Below are positions 54,284 to 62,828 of a stretch of 64,000 bases of DNA, piece after piece. Below the pieces are notes generated by a model. That model was not told where the DNA came from. It did no database searches and was given only the letters and a program-made list of their open reading frames with translations. The stretch comes from Mucilaginibacter sp. JRF (GTDB taxonomy: Bacteria > Bacteroidota > Bacteroidia > Sphingobacteriales > Sphingobacteriaceae), in assembly GCF_015223065.1 (NCBI RefSeq), contig NZ_JADFBY010000003.1, positions 248,001 to 312,000 of the forward strand. Direction: 5' to 3'. How positions within the stretch are numbered: position 1 is the stretch's first letter; the number at the start of each line of letters is the position of its first letter. Position numbers and translations under genes: made by a program.

Positions 54284-55231
54284 TTATTTTATTTTCCTTA
54301 AATTCAGCAACATATCTTCAACCAGTTTTGGCAGGTCGAATTCAGCTTTCCAGCCCCAGTCTTTCTGAGCCTGTGAATCGTCAATTGATTTTGGCCAGCT
54401 ATCGGCTATAGCCTGACGCGGATCGTTTTCTGAATAGGATAATTTAAAGTCGGGTAAGTGTTGTTTGATCTCCTCGTTCAACTGCTCGGGCGTAAAGCTT
54501 ACACCGGCTAGGTTATATGATGAACGGATGGTCAGGCTCTCTGCCGGGGCTTCCATCAAACTGATAGTAGCGCGAATAGCATCCTCCATGTGCATCATAG
54601 GCAACTCGGTACCTGCCGAAAGAAAGCTTTGGTACTCGCCATTAGCCAATGCCTCGTGGAAAATATGCACGGCATAATCGGTAGTGCCACCGCCCGGCGC
54701 AGCTTTCCAGCCTATTAAACCGGGGTAGCGTATGCTGCGTACATCCAAACCGTATTTTTCAAAGTAGTATTCGCACCAACGCTCACCGGCCAGTTTGCTA
54801 AAACCGTAAACACTGTTTGGGTCCATTACGCAATACTGTGGCGTGTTTTGCTTTGGCGAGTTAGGGCCAAATACGGCGATAGAGCTTGGCCAGAAAACCC
54901 GGGCTACCTTGAACTCAACAGCCAGATCGAGCACGTTAAGCAAACCATTCATGTTCAGATCCCAGGCCAGCTTAGGCTTTTGCTCGCCCACCGCGGATAA
55001 TATAGCGGCCAGCAAATAAACCTGGGTTGGTTTATACTTTTCAAATATAGCGCGCACGGCCGCCGCATCTGTTACGCTTGCCTGCTCAAAGGGGCCGTTG
55101 CTGTCGGCATTCTTTGGCGCATGAAGATCAGATGCTACAACCTGGCTATTGCCATGCTTGGCGCGTAAAGCAGTTACCAATTCGGTGCCAATTTGCCCAT
55201 TGGCGCCGATAACTAAAATCATTTCGGTCAT
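54284..55231 (-). CDS. L-threonine 3-dehydrogenase, SDR type
   Basis: 315 aa extended SDR. GANGQIGTELV binds NAD, PSSIAVFG and YGFSK hold the catalytic residues. LLAAILSAVGEQKPKLAWDLNMNGLLNVL and RYPGLIGWKAAPGGGTTDYAVHIFHEAL match the epimerase-like threonine dehydrogenase known from Flavobacterium and Cytophaga relatives. It oxidises threonine to 2-amino-3-oxobutyrate, which is normally passed to glycine C-acetyltransferase (not in this window). A second ATG three codons in is also possible as start. Confidence 0.9.
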   Translation of the reverse strand: MTEMILVIGANGQIGTELVTALRAKHGNSQVVASDLHAPKNADSNGPFEQASVTDAAAVRAIFEKYKPTQVYLLAAILSAVGEQKPKLAWDLNMNGLLNVLDLAVEFKVARVFWPSSIAVFGPNSPKQNTPQYCVMDPNSVYGFSKLAGERWCEYYFEKYGLDVRSIRYPGLIGWKAAPGGGTTDYAVHIFHEALANGEYQSFLSAGTELPMMHMEDAIRATISLMEAPAESLTIRSSYNLAGVSFTPEQLNEEIKQHLPDFKLSYSENDPRQAIADSWPKSIDDSQAQKDWGWKAEFDLPKLVEDMLLNLRKIK

Positions 55232-55248
55232 CAGGAGTTAATATGCCG

Positions 55249-55256
55249 CAAATGTA
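55249..55256 (-). promoter_or_regulatory. -7 promoter box of threonine dehydrogenase gene
   Basis: The minus strand reads TACATTTG, 17 bases before the ATG. The -33 position has AATG, one or two changes from TTTG. Confidence 0.45.
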
Positions 55257-55445
55257 AAAAATAGAATTGTGATAACATTGGTAAAACGTATTATCAAATG
55301 TTATTATCCAAACAATCAGCATATATGAGTTTTTTTGCTGATATTTGAATTTGTTAACTGACCCAGTTACATTAATTTATTCAACAAACAGAAGATGTTG
55401 TGTTGCATCCATACCATCTTCACAAAAACAATTTTTTAAAAAACA

Positions 55446-56453
55446 ATGAAAGTCGCAGTAGTAGGTGCCACAGGCTTGGTGGGCACTAAAATGTTGCAGG
55501 TTCTTGATGAACGCAACTTCCCGGTAACAGAATTAATCCCCGTAGCTTCAGAAAAAAGTGTTGGTAAAGAGATCACTTTTAAGGGTAAGCAGTATAAGGT
55601 GGTTTCTGTTGAGGATGCGATTAAACAGAAGCCGGATCTTGCTTTATTTTCAGCAGGCGGCAGCACATCATTGGCTCAGGCTCCTTTATTTGCCGAGGCC
55701 GGTATTACAGTAGTTGATAATTCATCAGCATGGCGTATGGACCCAACCAAAAAACTGGTTGTACCCGAAGTTAATGCCGATACTTTAACTGCCGAAGATA
55801 AAATTATAGCTAACCCGAATTGCTCAACCATACAAATGGTAGTGGCCTTAAAACCACTGCACGATAAATATAAAATTAAACGCGTTGTAGTATCAACCTA
55901 CCAATCGGTAACCGGTACAGGTGTTAAAGCGGTTGACCAGCTGTTTAACGAGCGTAACGGCGTTGAAGGCCCGATGGCATACCCATATACCATCGACCTG
56001 AACGTGATTCCGCAAATTGACGTGTTCACCGAAAACGGTTACACTAAAGAGGAGATGAAAATGATCCTCGAAACTAAAAAGATAATGGGCGATGACAGCA
56101 TTAAGGTAACTGCTACCACAGTGCGCATCCCGGTTATGGGCGGTCACTCAGAATCAGTAAACATTGAGTTTGTGAATGATTTTGACCTGGCCGAAGTACG
56201 CGAGCTATTAGCCGCTGCACCGGGTGTTGTTGTGGTTGATGATACCGCCAACCTGAAATACCCAATGCCACTTGACGCGCACGATAAGGATGAGGTATTT
56301 GTAGGCCGTATCCGTCGTGATGAAACACAGGACAATACCCTGAACTGCTGGATCGTGTCAGACAATCTGCGTAAAGGCGCAGCTACCAACGCTGTGCAGA
56401 TAGCGGAGTATTTGGCTGCTAAGAATTTGATAGGACAAGGTGTAGAGGCGTAA
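55446..56453 (+). CDS. asd: Aspartate-semialdehyde dehydrogenase
   Basis: 335 aa: MKVAVVGATGLVGTKMLQVL, the active-site cysteine C126 in ANPNCSTIQMVVALKPLH, TYQSVTGTGVKAVDQL and the histidine in MGGHSESVNIEF. It reduces aspartyl phosphate to the semialdehyde for lysine, threonine, methionine and diaminopimelate. Divergent from threonine dehydrogenase; a 214-base gap with AT-rich sequence lies between, without a perfect promoter. Confidence 0.97.
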   Translation: MKVAVVGATGLVGTKMLQVLDERNFPVTELIPVASEKSVGKEITFKGKQYKVVSVEDAIKQKPDLALFSAGGSTSLAQAPLFAEAGITVVDNSSAWRMDPTKKLVVPEVNADTLTAEDKIIANPNCSTIQMVVALKPLHDKYKIKRVVVSTYQSVTGTGVKAVDQLFNERNGVEGPMAYPYTIDLNVIPQIDVFTENGYTKEEMKMILETKKIMGDDSIKVTATTVRIPVMGGHSESVNIEFVNDFDLAEVRELLAAAPGVVVVDDTANLKYPMPLDAHDKDEVFVGRIRRDETQDNTLNCWIVSDNLRKGAATNAVQIAEYLAAKNLIGQGVEA

Positions 56454-56487
56454 AACCCTCTAAATCGCCCCAAAGTGGAGAATTGAA
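56453..56487. repeat. Degenerate copy of the CCTCTAAAT palindromic element
   Basis: The bases ACCCTCTAAATCGCCCCAAA, then GTGGAGAATTG, resemble the elements at 4361 and 9634. It begins at the asd stop. Confidence 0.45.
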
Positions 56488-56498
56488 AATAAAGGAAA

Positions 56499-56527
56499 GG
56501 GATAGCCGGTTGGTTATCCCTTTTTTT
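56499..56527 (+). terminator. Terminator after asd
   Basis: GGGATAGCC pairs with GGTTATCCC (one wobble), loop GGTT, followed by seven T. Confidence 0.85.
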
Positions 56528-56705
56528 ATTGTGTTTTGCGCTTACCTAACCAACGTACCAGCAAATGATATAAGCCCACAAATAGCACACCCGCTATCAC
56601 GCTTTTGATGAAAGCTACCGAGAACTGCTGGTTAAATATAAATGTGTATACACCTGCCATTATAGCGGTGTATATAATAAACATGATGATGTATTGCTTC
56701 GTCAT
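56526..56705 (-). CDS. Small two-helix membrane protein
   Basis: 59 aa from the ATG at 56705 (MTKQYIIMFIIYTAIMAGVY). Two hydrophobic helices (about 4-22 and 31-51) are followed by a basic end, LVRWLGKRKTQ, that would stay in the cytoplasm. No family is recognised. It converges on asd and diverges from the DJ-1 gene. Confidence 0.6.
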   Translation of the reverse strand: MTKQYIIMFIIYTAIMAGVYTFIFNQQFSVAFIKSVIAGVLFVGLYHLLVRWLGKRKTQ

Positions 56706-56750
56706 AAACAATAATTTTTAGGAGGTGCCAATTTAATAAAGTTTAAAACC

Positions 56751-56781
56751 TTTGGCGGCCTTTGCCTGTAATTTATATTAG
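56751..56781 (+). promoter_or_regulatory. Promoter of the DJ-1/PfpI gene
   Basis: TTTG (56751-56754), exactly 19 bases, then TATATTAG (56774-56781), one change from TAnnTTTG. The predicted leader is about 33 bases. Confidence 0.6.
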
Positions 56782-56820
56782 TTAATAAAATTTAATATAA
56801 ATTAAAAACAGAAGGCTATT

Positions 56821-57384
56821 ATGGCAAAGTTAAGCAATCGTAAGGTGGCTATCCTTACCGAAGAAGGTTTTGAGCAGGTGGAGTTAACCAGCCCTAAAGA
56901 AGCATTGGAGGCAGCCGGTGCCACAGTGCATATCATATCGCCCAAAAGCGGCAAAATAAAGGCATGGAACCATACCGACTGGGGTATTGAGGTAGATGTT
57001 GACGTTGAACTGAGCAAGGCCAGTCCGGATGATTATGACGCGTTGGTACTGCCTGGTGGTGTACTTAATCCCGACAAACTACGCCTGAACAAAGAGGCTG
57101 TGGCCTTCGCTTCGGCGTTTTTGGATGAGGGCAAACCGGTTGCCGCCATTTGCCATGGCCCGCAATTACTAATTGAAACCGGCATGATAAAAGGCCGTAC
57201 ACTTACCTCATACCCATCGCTGGAAACTGACCTGAAAAACGCGGGTGCCGAATGGGTGGATCAGGAAGTGGTCACCGACAAGGGTTTGGTGACCAGCCGC
57301 AAACCCGAAGACCTTGATGCCTTTAACCGCAAAACCATTGAGGAGATAGCCGAGGGAATACATGAAGATGCCATACAGAGTTAA
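56821..57384 (+). CDS. DJ-1/PfpI family protein
   Basis: 187 aa. The nucleophile elbow AAICHGPQ carries C111 and H112, and an acidic residue lies in TEEGFEQVEL, as in PfpI and YhbO. Related proteins are called intracellular proteases or deglycases and help in stress with reactive carbonyls; the exact activity is debated. It is monocistronic between its own promoter and a strong shared terminator. Confidence 0.88.
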   Translation: MAKLSNRKVAILTEEGFEQVELTSPKEALEAAGATVHIISPKSGKIKAWNHTDWGIEVDVDVELSKASPDDYDALVLPGGVLNPDKLRLNKEAVAFASAFLDEGKPVAAICHGPQLLIETGMIKGRTLTSYPSLETDLKNAGAEWVDQEVVTDKGLVTSRKPEDLDAFNRKTIEEIAEGIHEDAIQS

Positions 57385-57404
57385 CATATACAGCTAAGCA
57401 AAAC

Positions 57405-57431
57405 AAAAGGGGCGCAAATTGCGCCCCTTTT
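57405..57431. terminator. Bidirectional terminator
   Basis: AAAAGGGGCGC and GCGCCCCTTTT form an 11-bp perfect stem with a five-base loop, between convergent genes. Confidence 0.9.
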
Positions 57432-57434
57432 ATT

Positions 57435-58508
57435 TTATACGTTTATCACACCGTCATGATTCTTATCCTTAGCGCTGCGGATGTTCCATATACGCTCAGC
57501 CTTGCGGCCGATAAGCCAAAATGAAAGCGCCAGTATGGTGAAGAATATGGTACGATCCATGTGATCCCACAGGTATTCAAAGTATTTGGTATAAATAAAT
57601 ATCAGCAAAAAGGTGATGCCGAACTCGCGGGCAATGGCATCCTTAGTTTTAAGGCCAAGCCATAAAAAACCGCCCGCTACAACGGCCGATATAATACCCC
57701 AGTAATACAGGCTGATCTGCTTTATCTGGTACCAGGCATCCACACTGCCATAGTTGCCAAATATGCTTAGCATCCACAGGGAAAGAAACAGGTAGAGTAA
57801 GCCCACCACGTAAGTCAATTCCCAAAACCTTTCGAACCATTTTTTGGAGCGAAGCACATAAACTACCGATACCAGCAATATGCCGAAAGCCACGAAACGC
57901 AGCGGATAGTTCATGCCTAAAAAGTAATTTGCCCAACGGGTTTGATAACCAGTTTCGGTACCAAACCAGCTACCCAGCGATATCAGCGCGAACAACCATA
58001 TCAGGCTCGAATCCATACGCCAGGCCAGCAAGCCGTATATAAATACCGATAGCAAAAACAACAGTGAGTAGTGCCCCGAACCATTATCAAAACTTTTGCC
58101 TAAGTAAGCAATGCAGCATGCCGTAAAAAGTACGCCGGTAAATATCAGCGCCTCGTTGCTAAAAACCTGCTCGGGGAATAAACGTTCGCGTTTGCGGCCC
58201 TGGTAGTAAAATATGGCGGCGGCAGTACCGGCAATTATGCTTATTACAATATCGGGCGTGTAGTATAGTTGTTGCAGCCATTCAATAACCGCGTCGTTTA
58301 TTATAAGCGACCCAATAGCTATAACACCACAGGCCAGCGCTATCCAAAAGGAGTATTTGGACAGGCGCATCCAGTCGAAACCCTTTACCTCGTATGATGA
58401 ACGGAGCTTTTCGGCATGCGCGTTATCCAGCAGCCCCTCCTTTTCCCAATGAGAGATGGTGTTATTCAGAAACTCACTTTCCTGTTTATCGAGGTTCAAC
58501 TTCGGCAT
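57435..58508 (-). CDS. DUF2157-like multispanning membrane protein
   Basis: 357 aa. A soluble N-terminal helix-loop region (ISHWEKEGLLDNAHAEKLRSSY) precedes about ten membrane helices. That layout fits DUF2157 proteins. The C-terminal tail (RSAKDKNHDGVINV) is charged and resembles a single calcium-loop motif, DKNHDG. Function unknown. It lies 68 bases after ribF on the same strand. Confidence 0.7.
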   Translation of the reverse strand: MPKLNLDKQESEFLNNTISHWEKEGLLDNAHAEKLRSSYEVKGFDWMRLSKYSFWIALACGVIAIGSLIINDAVIEWLQQLYYTPDIVISIIAGTAAAIFYYQGRKRERLFPEQVFSNEALIFTGVLFTACCIAYLGKSFDNGSGHYSLLFLLSVFIYGLLAWRMDSSLIWLFALISLGSWFGTETGYQTRWANYFLGMNYPLRFVAFGILLVSVVYVLRSKKWFERFWELTYVVGLLYLFLSLWMLSIFGNYGSVDAWYQIKQISLYYWGIISAVVAGGFLWLGLKTKDAIAREFGITFLLIFIYTKYFEYLWDHMDRTIFFTILALSFWLIGRKAERIWNIRSAKDKNHDGVINV

Positions 58509-58576
58509 AGGTTATCATCTAAAAATCAGAGCCGCTAAATGTAAATATTTAAATTATAATTACAAGGCCCGCCGGT

Positions 58577-59503
58577 TTATACCAGCAATTTCAATACCGC
58601 TTCCTGATCCTTGGCCAACTGTGCGGTAAGTTCATCAAGCGAGTTGAATTTGATATCGCCACGCACATAATGGTAAAACTCCATGCGCAGCTGCTCGCCA
58701 TATATCTCGGTATTAAAATCAAATATATTAACCTCAATATTACGGGTAATGCCATTAATGGTAGGCCGCTGACCAATGTAGGCCATGCCTTTATATTCCT
58801 GATCCTTCAGTTTAACCTTTACAGCGAAAATACCATCGGCAGGTATCAGCTTATAATGTTCTTCAATCAGGATGTTTGCCGTTGGATAGCCAATTTTGCG
58901 ACCGATCTGATCGCCACGCATTACCTTACCGGTGATAAAGAATTCGTACCCCAAAAATGAGTTGGCATGCTCAATATCATTATCAAGCAAGGCATTGCGT
59001 ATTCGGGTGGAGCTGACGGCAATATCATCAATATCCTGTTCGGGTATCTCCTCCACATCAAAACCATACACCGGCCCCAGGCGCAGCAGATCAGCCAGAC
59101 TACCCTGCCTGTCCTTACCAAAGTGGTGATCATAACCGATAACTATTTTGCGGGTACCTATCTTATTCACCAGCACATCGCGTATATATTCCTCGGCGGA
59201 TTGATTGGAGAAATCGCGAGAGAACGGGGTAATGATCAGGTGGTCGATACCCAGCTGCTCCAGCAGTTCAGCCTTTTCGTGAATCGTGTTGATCAGCTTC
59301 AAACCCTCATCCTCCGGATGCAATATCATACGCGGGTGCGGAAAAAAGGTGAGTATAACCGTTTCGCCGCCTGATGCCGCGGCCAATTCCTTTATACCGG
59401 CGATGATTTTGCGGTGGCCTATATGTACGCCATCAAACGTGCCAATGGTAACCACGGCATTTTCAATAGCGGTAAATTCATCAATATGATGGTAGATCTT
59501 CAT
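58577..59503 (-). CDS. ribF: Bifunctional riboflavin kinase / FAD synthetase
   Basis: 308 aa from ATG 59503 (MKIYHHIDEFTAIENAVVTI). The adenylyltransferase half has GTFDGVHIGHRKII, HHFGKDRQG and SSTRIRNALL. The kinase half has GRKIGYPTANI and GMAYIGQRPT. It makes FMN and FAD from riboflavin. The ATG lies six bases after TACATTTG, another near-leaderless arrangement. It follows truB by 74 bases. Confidence 0.96.
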   Translation of the reverse strand: MKIYHHIDEFTAIENAVVTIGTFDGVHIGHRKIIAGIKELAAASGGETVILTFFPHPRMILHPEDEGLKLINTIHEKAELLEQLGIDHLIITPFSRDFSNQSAEEYIRDVLVNKIGTRKIVIGYDHHFGKDRQGSLADLLRLGPVYGFDVEEIPEQDIDDIAVSSTRIRNALLDNDIEHANSFLGYEFFITGKVMRGDQIGRKIGYPTANILIEEHYKLIPADGIFAVKVKLKDQEYKGMAYIGQRPTINGITRNIEVNIFDFNTEIYGEQLRMEFYHYVRGDIKFNSLDELTAQLAKDQEAVLKLLV

Positions 59504-59509
59504 TGGGCA

Positions 59510-59517
59510 CAAATGTA
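59510..59517 (-). promoter_or_regulatory. -7 promoter box of ribF
   Basis: The minus strand reads TACATTTG, then TGCCCA, then ATG. A clear -33 box is missing. Confidence 0.45.
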
Positions 59518-59577
59518 ATTGATAGCCTTACTGATAGATAATGTTAATGGTAACATAATTGCAATATTAGCCTGCAA

Positions 59578-60297
59578 CTATTCGGCCACTTGTTCGCTGT
59601 TCTTCAGGTCGCGGATGATGTTCACCATCTCCATAACCTCGCGGGCATCCTCTATTTTAAAATTACCGCTGCGGGTACGGCGCAAGCGCGATAGGTAAGC
59701 GCCATTACCAAGGGCAGCGCCAAAATCGTGCACCAGCGAACGTATGTAGGTACCCTTGCTGCATGTTACCCTAAAATCAACTTCAGGCAGTTCAATGCGG
59801 GTCAGTTCAAACTCGGCAATGGTAACTTCACGGGCACGGCGTTCTACCTCCTCGCCACGGCGGGCTTTTTCGTACAACCGCTCCCCGTCAATTTTAATGG
59901 CTGAATGCGCCGGCGGATATTGTTGAATAGTACCGATGAATTGCCCCAAAGCCGCGCGCATACCTTCAATGGATATATCGCTGATATCGAAAGTTTGGTC
60001 AACCTCGGTTTCCATATCGTACGATGGGGTTGTGGCACCCAGCACCATAGTACCGGTGTACTCTTTTTCCTCGGCCTGAAAGGTGTCTATCTGCTTGGTC
60101 ATTTTACCGGTGCAGATAATGAGCAGCCCCGTAGCCAGCGGATCAAGCGTACCGGCGTGGCCTACCTTTAGCTTTAGCGGCTTAAAGGCGTTGCGCAGCT
60201 TGCCTACCACGTCAAAGCTCGTCCATTTGTAAGGCTTATTGATCAACAGCAGTTGACCCTCGGCAAATTCATTTATGTTGGTATAATTCTCTTTCAC
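59578..60297 (-). CDS. truB: tRNA pseudouridine-55 synthase
   Basis: 239 aa, GTG start (the bases at 60295-60297 read CAC on the plus strand). INKPYKWTSFDVV and the catalytic aspartate in KVGHAGTLDPLATGLLIICTG are present, as are YPPAHSAIKIDGERLYEKARRGE and CSKGTYIRSLVHDFG. It makes the T-loop pseudouridine of tRNAs. It is shorter than Escherichia coli TruB because the C-terminal extension is absent, as is usual in this phylum. Confidence 0.95.
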   Translation of the reverse strand: MKENYTNINEFAEGQLLLINKPYKWTSFDVVGKLRNAFKPLKLKVGHAGTLDPLATGLLIICTGKMTKQIDTFQAEEKEYTGTMVLGATTPSYDMETEVDQTFDISDISIEGMRAALGQFIGTIQQYPPAHSAIKIDGERLYEKARRGEEVERRAREVTIAEFELTRIELPEVDFRVTCSKGTYIRSLVHDFGAALGNGAYLSRLRRTRSGNFKIEDAREVMEMVNIIRDLKNSEQVAE

Positions 60298-60314
60298 GTA
60301 ATACTATCTAACAA

Positions 60315-60346
60315 AAATAGCGATGGATAAACACCCATCGCTATTT
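60315..60346 (-). terminator. Hairpin between uppP and truB
   Basis: AAATAGCGATGG pairs perfectly with CCATCGCTATTT around an eight-base loop. The T-run on the minus strand is short (TTTTTG), so read-through to truB is possible. Confidence 0.65.
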
Positions 60347-60369
60347 AATACAAATATCGGTAATTTATT

Positions 60370-61167
60370 TTAAATCACTTCCAGGTTATGGCCGCTCAGG
60401 TACAGGGCTATAATAATACCTCCAACCACAATGCGGTACCAGCCGAACAGCTTAAAGCCCTTACGCTCTAAAAAACTAATAAAGGTTCGTATGGCCAACA
60501 TAGCAACTACAAACGCCACTACGTTACCTATAACCATTAGTTTAACCTCGTCGCCGGTAAAGCTGTGGCCATCTTTATAGTAGTCCAGCAGTTTTTTGCC
60601 GGTTGCGGCAAACATGGTTGGTACGGCCAAAAAGAACGAGAACTCGGCAGCAGCTGTACGACTAAGCTTCTGCGTCATGCCGCCAATAATGGTTGATGCC
60701 GAGCGCGACATACCCGGAATCATGGCCAGGCACTGGAAAAAGCCAATCTTTAATGCTGTCGGGAAGCTTATATCTTCTTCTTTGGTGACTACAGGGCTAT
60801 TAAACCACTTATCAACAAACAGCAACACAATACCACCCAAAAACAGGGTAATACCTACTGTCAGGGCGCTTTCAAGCAACTGATCGATAGTATCGCTCAA
60901 CAAATAGCCAAATACTGCGGCCGGTATAAAGGCCACCAACAGCTTAAAGTAAAACCTGGTCGACTGAAAAAAGCGCTTGAAATATAATACCACTACCGAC
61001 AGGATGGCGCCTAATTGTATGACAATGGTAAACAGCTTGATAAAAGGATCAGAAGCGATGCCCATTGCTGATGACGCAATGATCATGTGCCCGGTTGATG
61101 ATACGGGTAAAAACTCTGTCAACCCCTCGATAATAGCGAGGATGATGACATGTATCATATTGATCAT
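60370..61167 (-). CDS. uppP: Undecaprenyl-diphosphatase
   Basis: 265 aa with about eight membrane helices. The family signatures are [22 protein letters not shown] and [19 protein letters not shown]. It recycles the undecaprenyl carrier for cell-wall synthesis and can give bacitracin resistance. Its start overlaps the DUF3098 stop by four bases (ATGA type), so translation is coupled. Confidence 0.96.
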   Translation of the reverse strand: MINMIHVIILAIIEGLTEFLPVSSTGHMIIASSAMGIASDPFIKLFTIVIQLGAILSVVVLYFKRFFQSTRFYFKLLVAFIPAAVFGYLLSDTIDQLLESALTVGITLFLGGIVLLFVDKWFNSPVVTKEEDISFPTALKIGFFQCLAMIPGMSRSASTIIGGMTQKLSRTAAAEFSFFLAVPTMFAATGKKLLDYYKDGHSFTGDEVKLMVIGNVVAFVVAMLAIRTFISFLERKGFKLFGWYRIVVGGIIIALYLSGHNLEVI

Positions 61168-61433
61168 GCCTTGGTTGCCGGTTTACGTAGTATAGCGTAA
61201 AACCCTACTCCAAAGCCTGCAAGCACAACCACGGGTGCAACAACAATTTTAGTGGTGCTGTAAATATCGGTAGTACCGGCCATCAGCACAAAACCTATGG
61301 CCACAATGGCAATAGCTATAATAAACATCACGTAATTATCTTTATTAAAGATAAAGTTAACAGGTGTATCGGGCTGTGTGGTTTTTGTCGCGGCCCTGAA
61401 AGTGGTAGCCGGTTTTGCTGGTTGTTGTGCCAT
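61164..61433 (-). CDS. DUF3098 membrane protein
   Basis: 89 aa. A Thr/Pro-rich N-terminus is followed by [28 protein letters not shown] and a second helix, [19 protein letters not shown]. The order ftsX, DUF3098, uppP is well conserved in Bacteroidota and links it to division or envelope synthesis; its biochemical role is unknown. Confidence 0.88.
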   Translation of the reverse strand: MAQQPAKPATTFRAATKTTQPDTPVNFIFNKDNYVMFIIAIAIVAIGFVLMAGTTDIYSTTKIVVAPVVVLAGFGVGFYAILRKPATKA

Positions 61434-61475
61434 GCTTTATTGTAATTTTTTTATTGAGTGATAGATTATAGTTGA

Positions 61476-62354
61476 TTAACGGTATAGCTGGTAAATTTTT
61501 AAACGTAAAAACCTGTTAACAGCCAAATAAGTACTAAAGCCTGATATAAATACCCCCAGGCCTATAACTCCTAAAAATATTAAGCCGAATTCGGTGTAGT
61601 TTTGCAGCACCACAAGGTCAGGTATCTGCATCTGGGCAAAGTACAGGGTGCCCATTAAAATAATGATGGCTATTAAGCCGCCTAACAGGCCATGCCATAT
61701 GCCATACACTATAAAAGGCTTGCGTATAAAAATTTTGGTAGCACCCACCAGCTGCATTGATTTGATCAGGAACCTTTGCGAGTAAATGGCCAGCCTGATG
61801 GTGTTATTGATCAACGCTACTGATACCACCACGAATATGCCCGCGAAGGCCAGGATAACCAAGCTGATAGAGGTGATATTGTTATTCATATCATCAACCA
61901 GTGATTGCTGGTACTTAACCTCTTTTACCAATGGATTTTTAAGCAGGGTGGCCGTAAATTTTTCGATGCTGGCGTTGTTGGTGTAGTCGGCCTTCAGGTA
62001 TACATCCAGTGAGCCCGAAAGTGGGTTATAACCCAGAAACTTCACAAAATCCTCACCCAGATCTTTTTTAAGGTGCATGGCGGCAAGCTCCTTAGTTACG
62101 TATTGGGTTTGCTTTACCATTACGTTGCTTTCAAGCTGTTTTTGCAGCTCAAGTACATCAGGCTCGTGTGCCGATTCGTCAACAAATATATTAAGTACGA
62201 TATTCTCCTTCACGTAGCGCGAAAGGTTGTTGGCATGTACCAGTATTAAACCCAGCAAACCAACCATTAATAATACCATGGCCAAACCAAATACGGTTGA
62301 TATGTATATCGATTTGGTTTTTTGTGCCGACGCGCTTGCTTCAAATTCTTCCAT
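61476..62354 (-). CDS. ftsX: Cell division protein FtsX
   Basis: 292 aa. Four membrane helices surround an extracytoplasmic domain (about 55-170; KKDLGEDFVKFLGYNPLSGSLDVYLKADY) and the FtsX permease region RLAIYSQRFLIKSMQLVGATKIFIRKPF. It forms a complex with FtsE (not in the window) that controls peptidoglycan hydrolases at the septum. First gene of the leftward ftsX-DUF3098-uppP-truB-ribF set. Confidence 0.95.
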   Translation of the reverse strand: MEEFEASASAQKTKSIYISTVFGLAMVLLMVGLLGLILVHANNLSRYVKENIVLNIFVDESAHEPDVLELQKQLESNVMVKQTQYVTKELAAMHLKKDLGEDFVKFLGYNPLSGSLDVYLKADYTNNASIEKFTATLLKNPLVKEVKYQQSLVDDMNNNITSISLVILAFAGIFVVVSVALINNTIRLAIYSQRFLIKSMQLVGATKIFIRKPFIVYGIWHGLLGGLIAIIILMGTLYFAQMQIPDLVVLQNYTEFGLIFLGVIGLGVFISGFSTYLAVNRFLRLKIYQLYR

Positions 62355-62580
62355 TTATTACTAACAGATTTTGTGGTGTTTTTACATAGGCGGCATTGCA
62401 ACATTACACAATACCACACTGGCGAAATTAACAAACCTGCCATAAAGGTAAAAGTTTATATGTTATTAAATAAGCTATTACCCTACAACCGGCCCAGTTT
62501 AACAAAAATTAACGTGATACCACCCCTGTTAATTGCCCGCCCTGCATAAACAATATATTATAACGCCTGTTTATTATAAC

Positions 62581-62817
62581 ATGACAAAGCCAGCAAACGA
62601 CCATCAAAAACCATCCCCATCAGACACGCCTACCCACAGACCTGCCGATGACGGTAACGAAGCCGTGAAAAAGAAGGAAGATAAAACCTATAAAGGCGAT
62701 GAGCCCCAACAGGAGAACATTGCCAAAGAACGCGAAAAGGAAGAACAGCCTGTTGATCCTGTAAAAAATCCGCCTGCGGAAAAAGGAATGGACAAAGGCC
62801 AGGTGCAGCCTGATTAA
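62581..62817 (+). CDS. Small hydrophilic, probably disordered protein
   Basis: 78 aa from ATG 62581 (MTKPANDHQKPSPSDTPTHR). It is rich in Pro, Lys, Glu, Asp and Gln, with no hydrophobic segment, and ends GMDKGQVQPD. No family is recognised. Its composition is like those at 35501 and 47328. It converges on the ABC exporter gene with an 11-base gap. Confidence 0.55.
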   Translation: MTKPANDHQKPSPSDTPTHRPADDGNEAVKKKEDKTYKGDEPQQENIAKEREKEEQPVDPVKNPPAEKGMDKGQVQPD

Positions 62818-62828
62818 TTACGCCACTA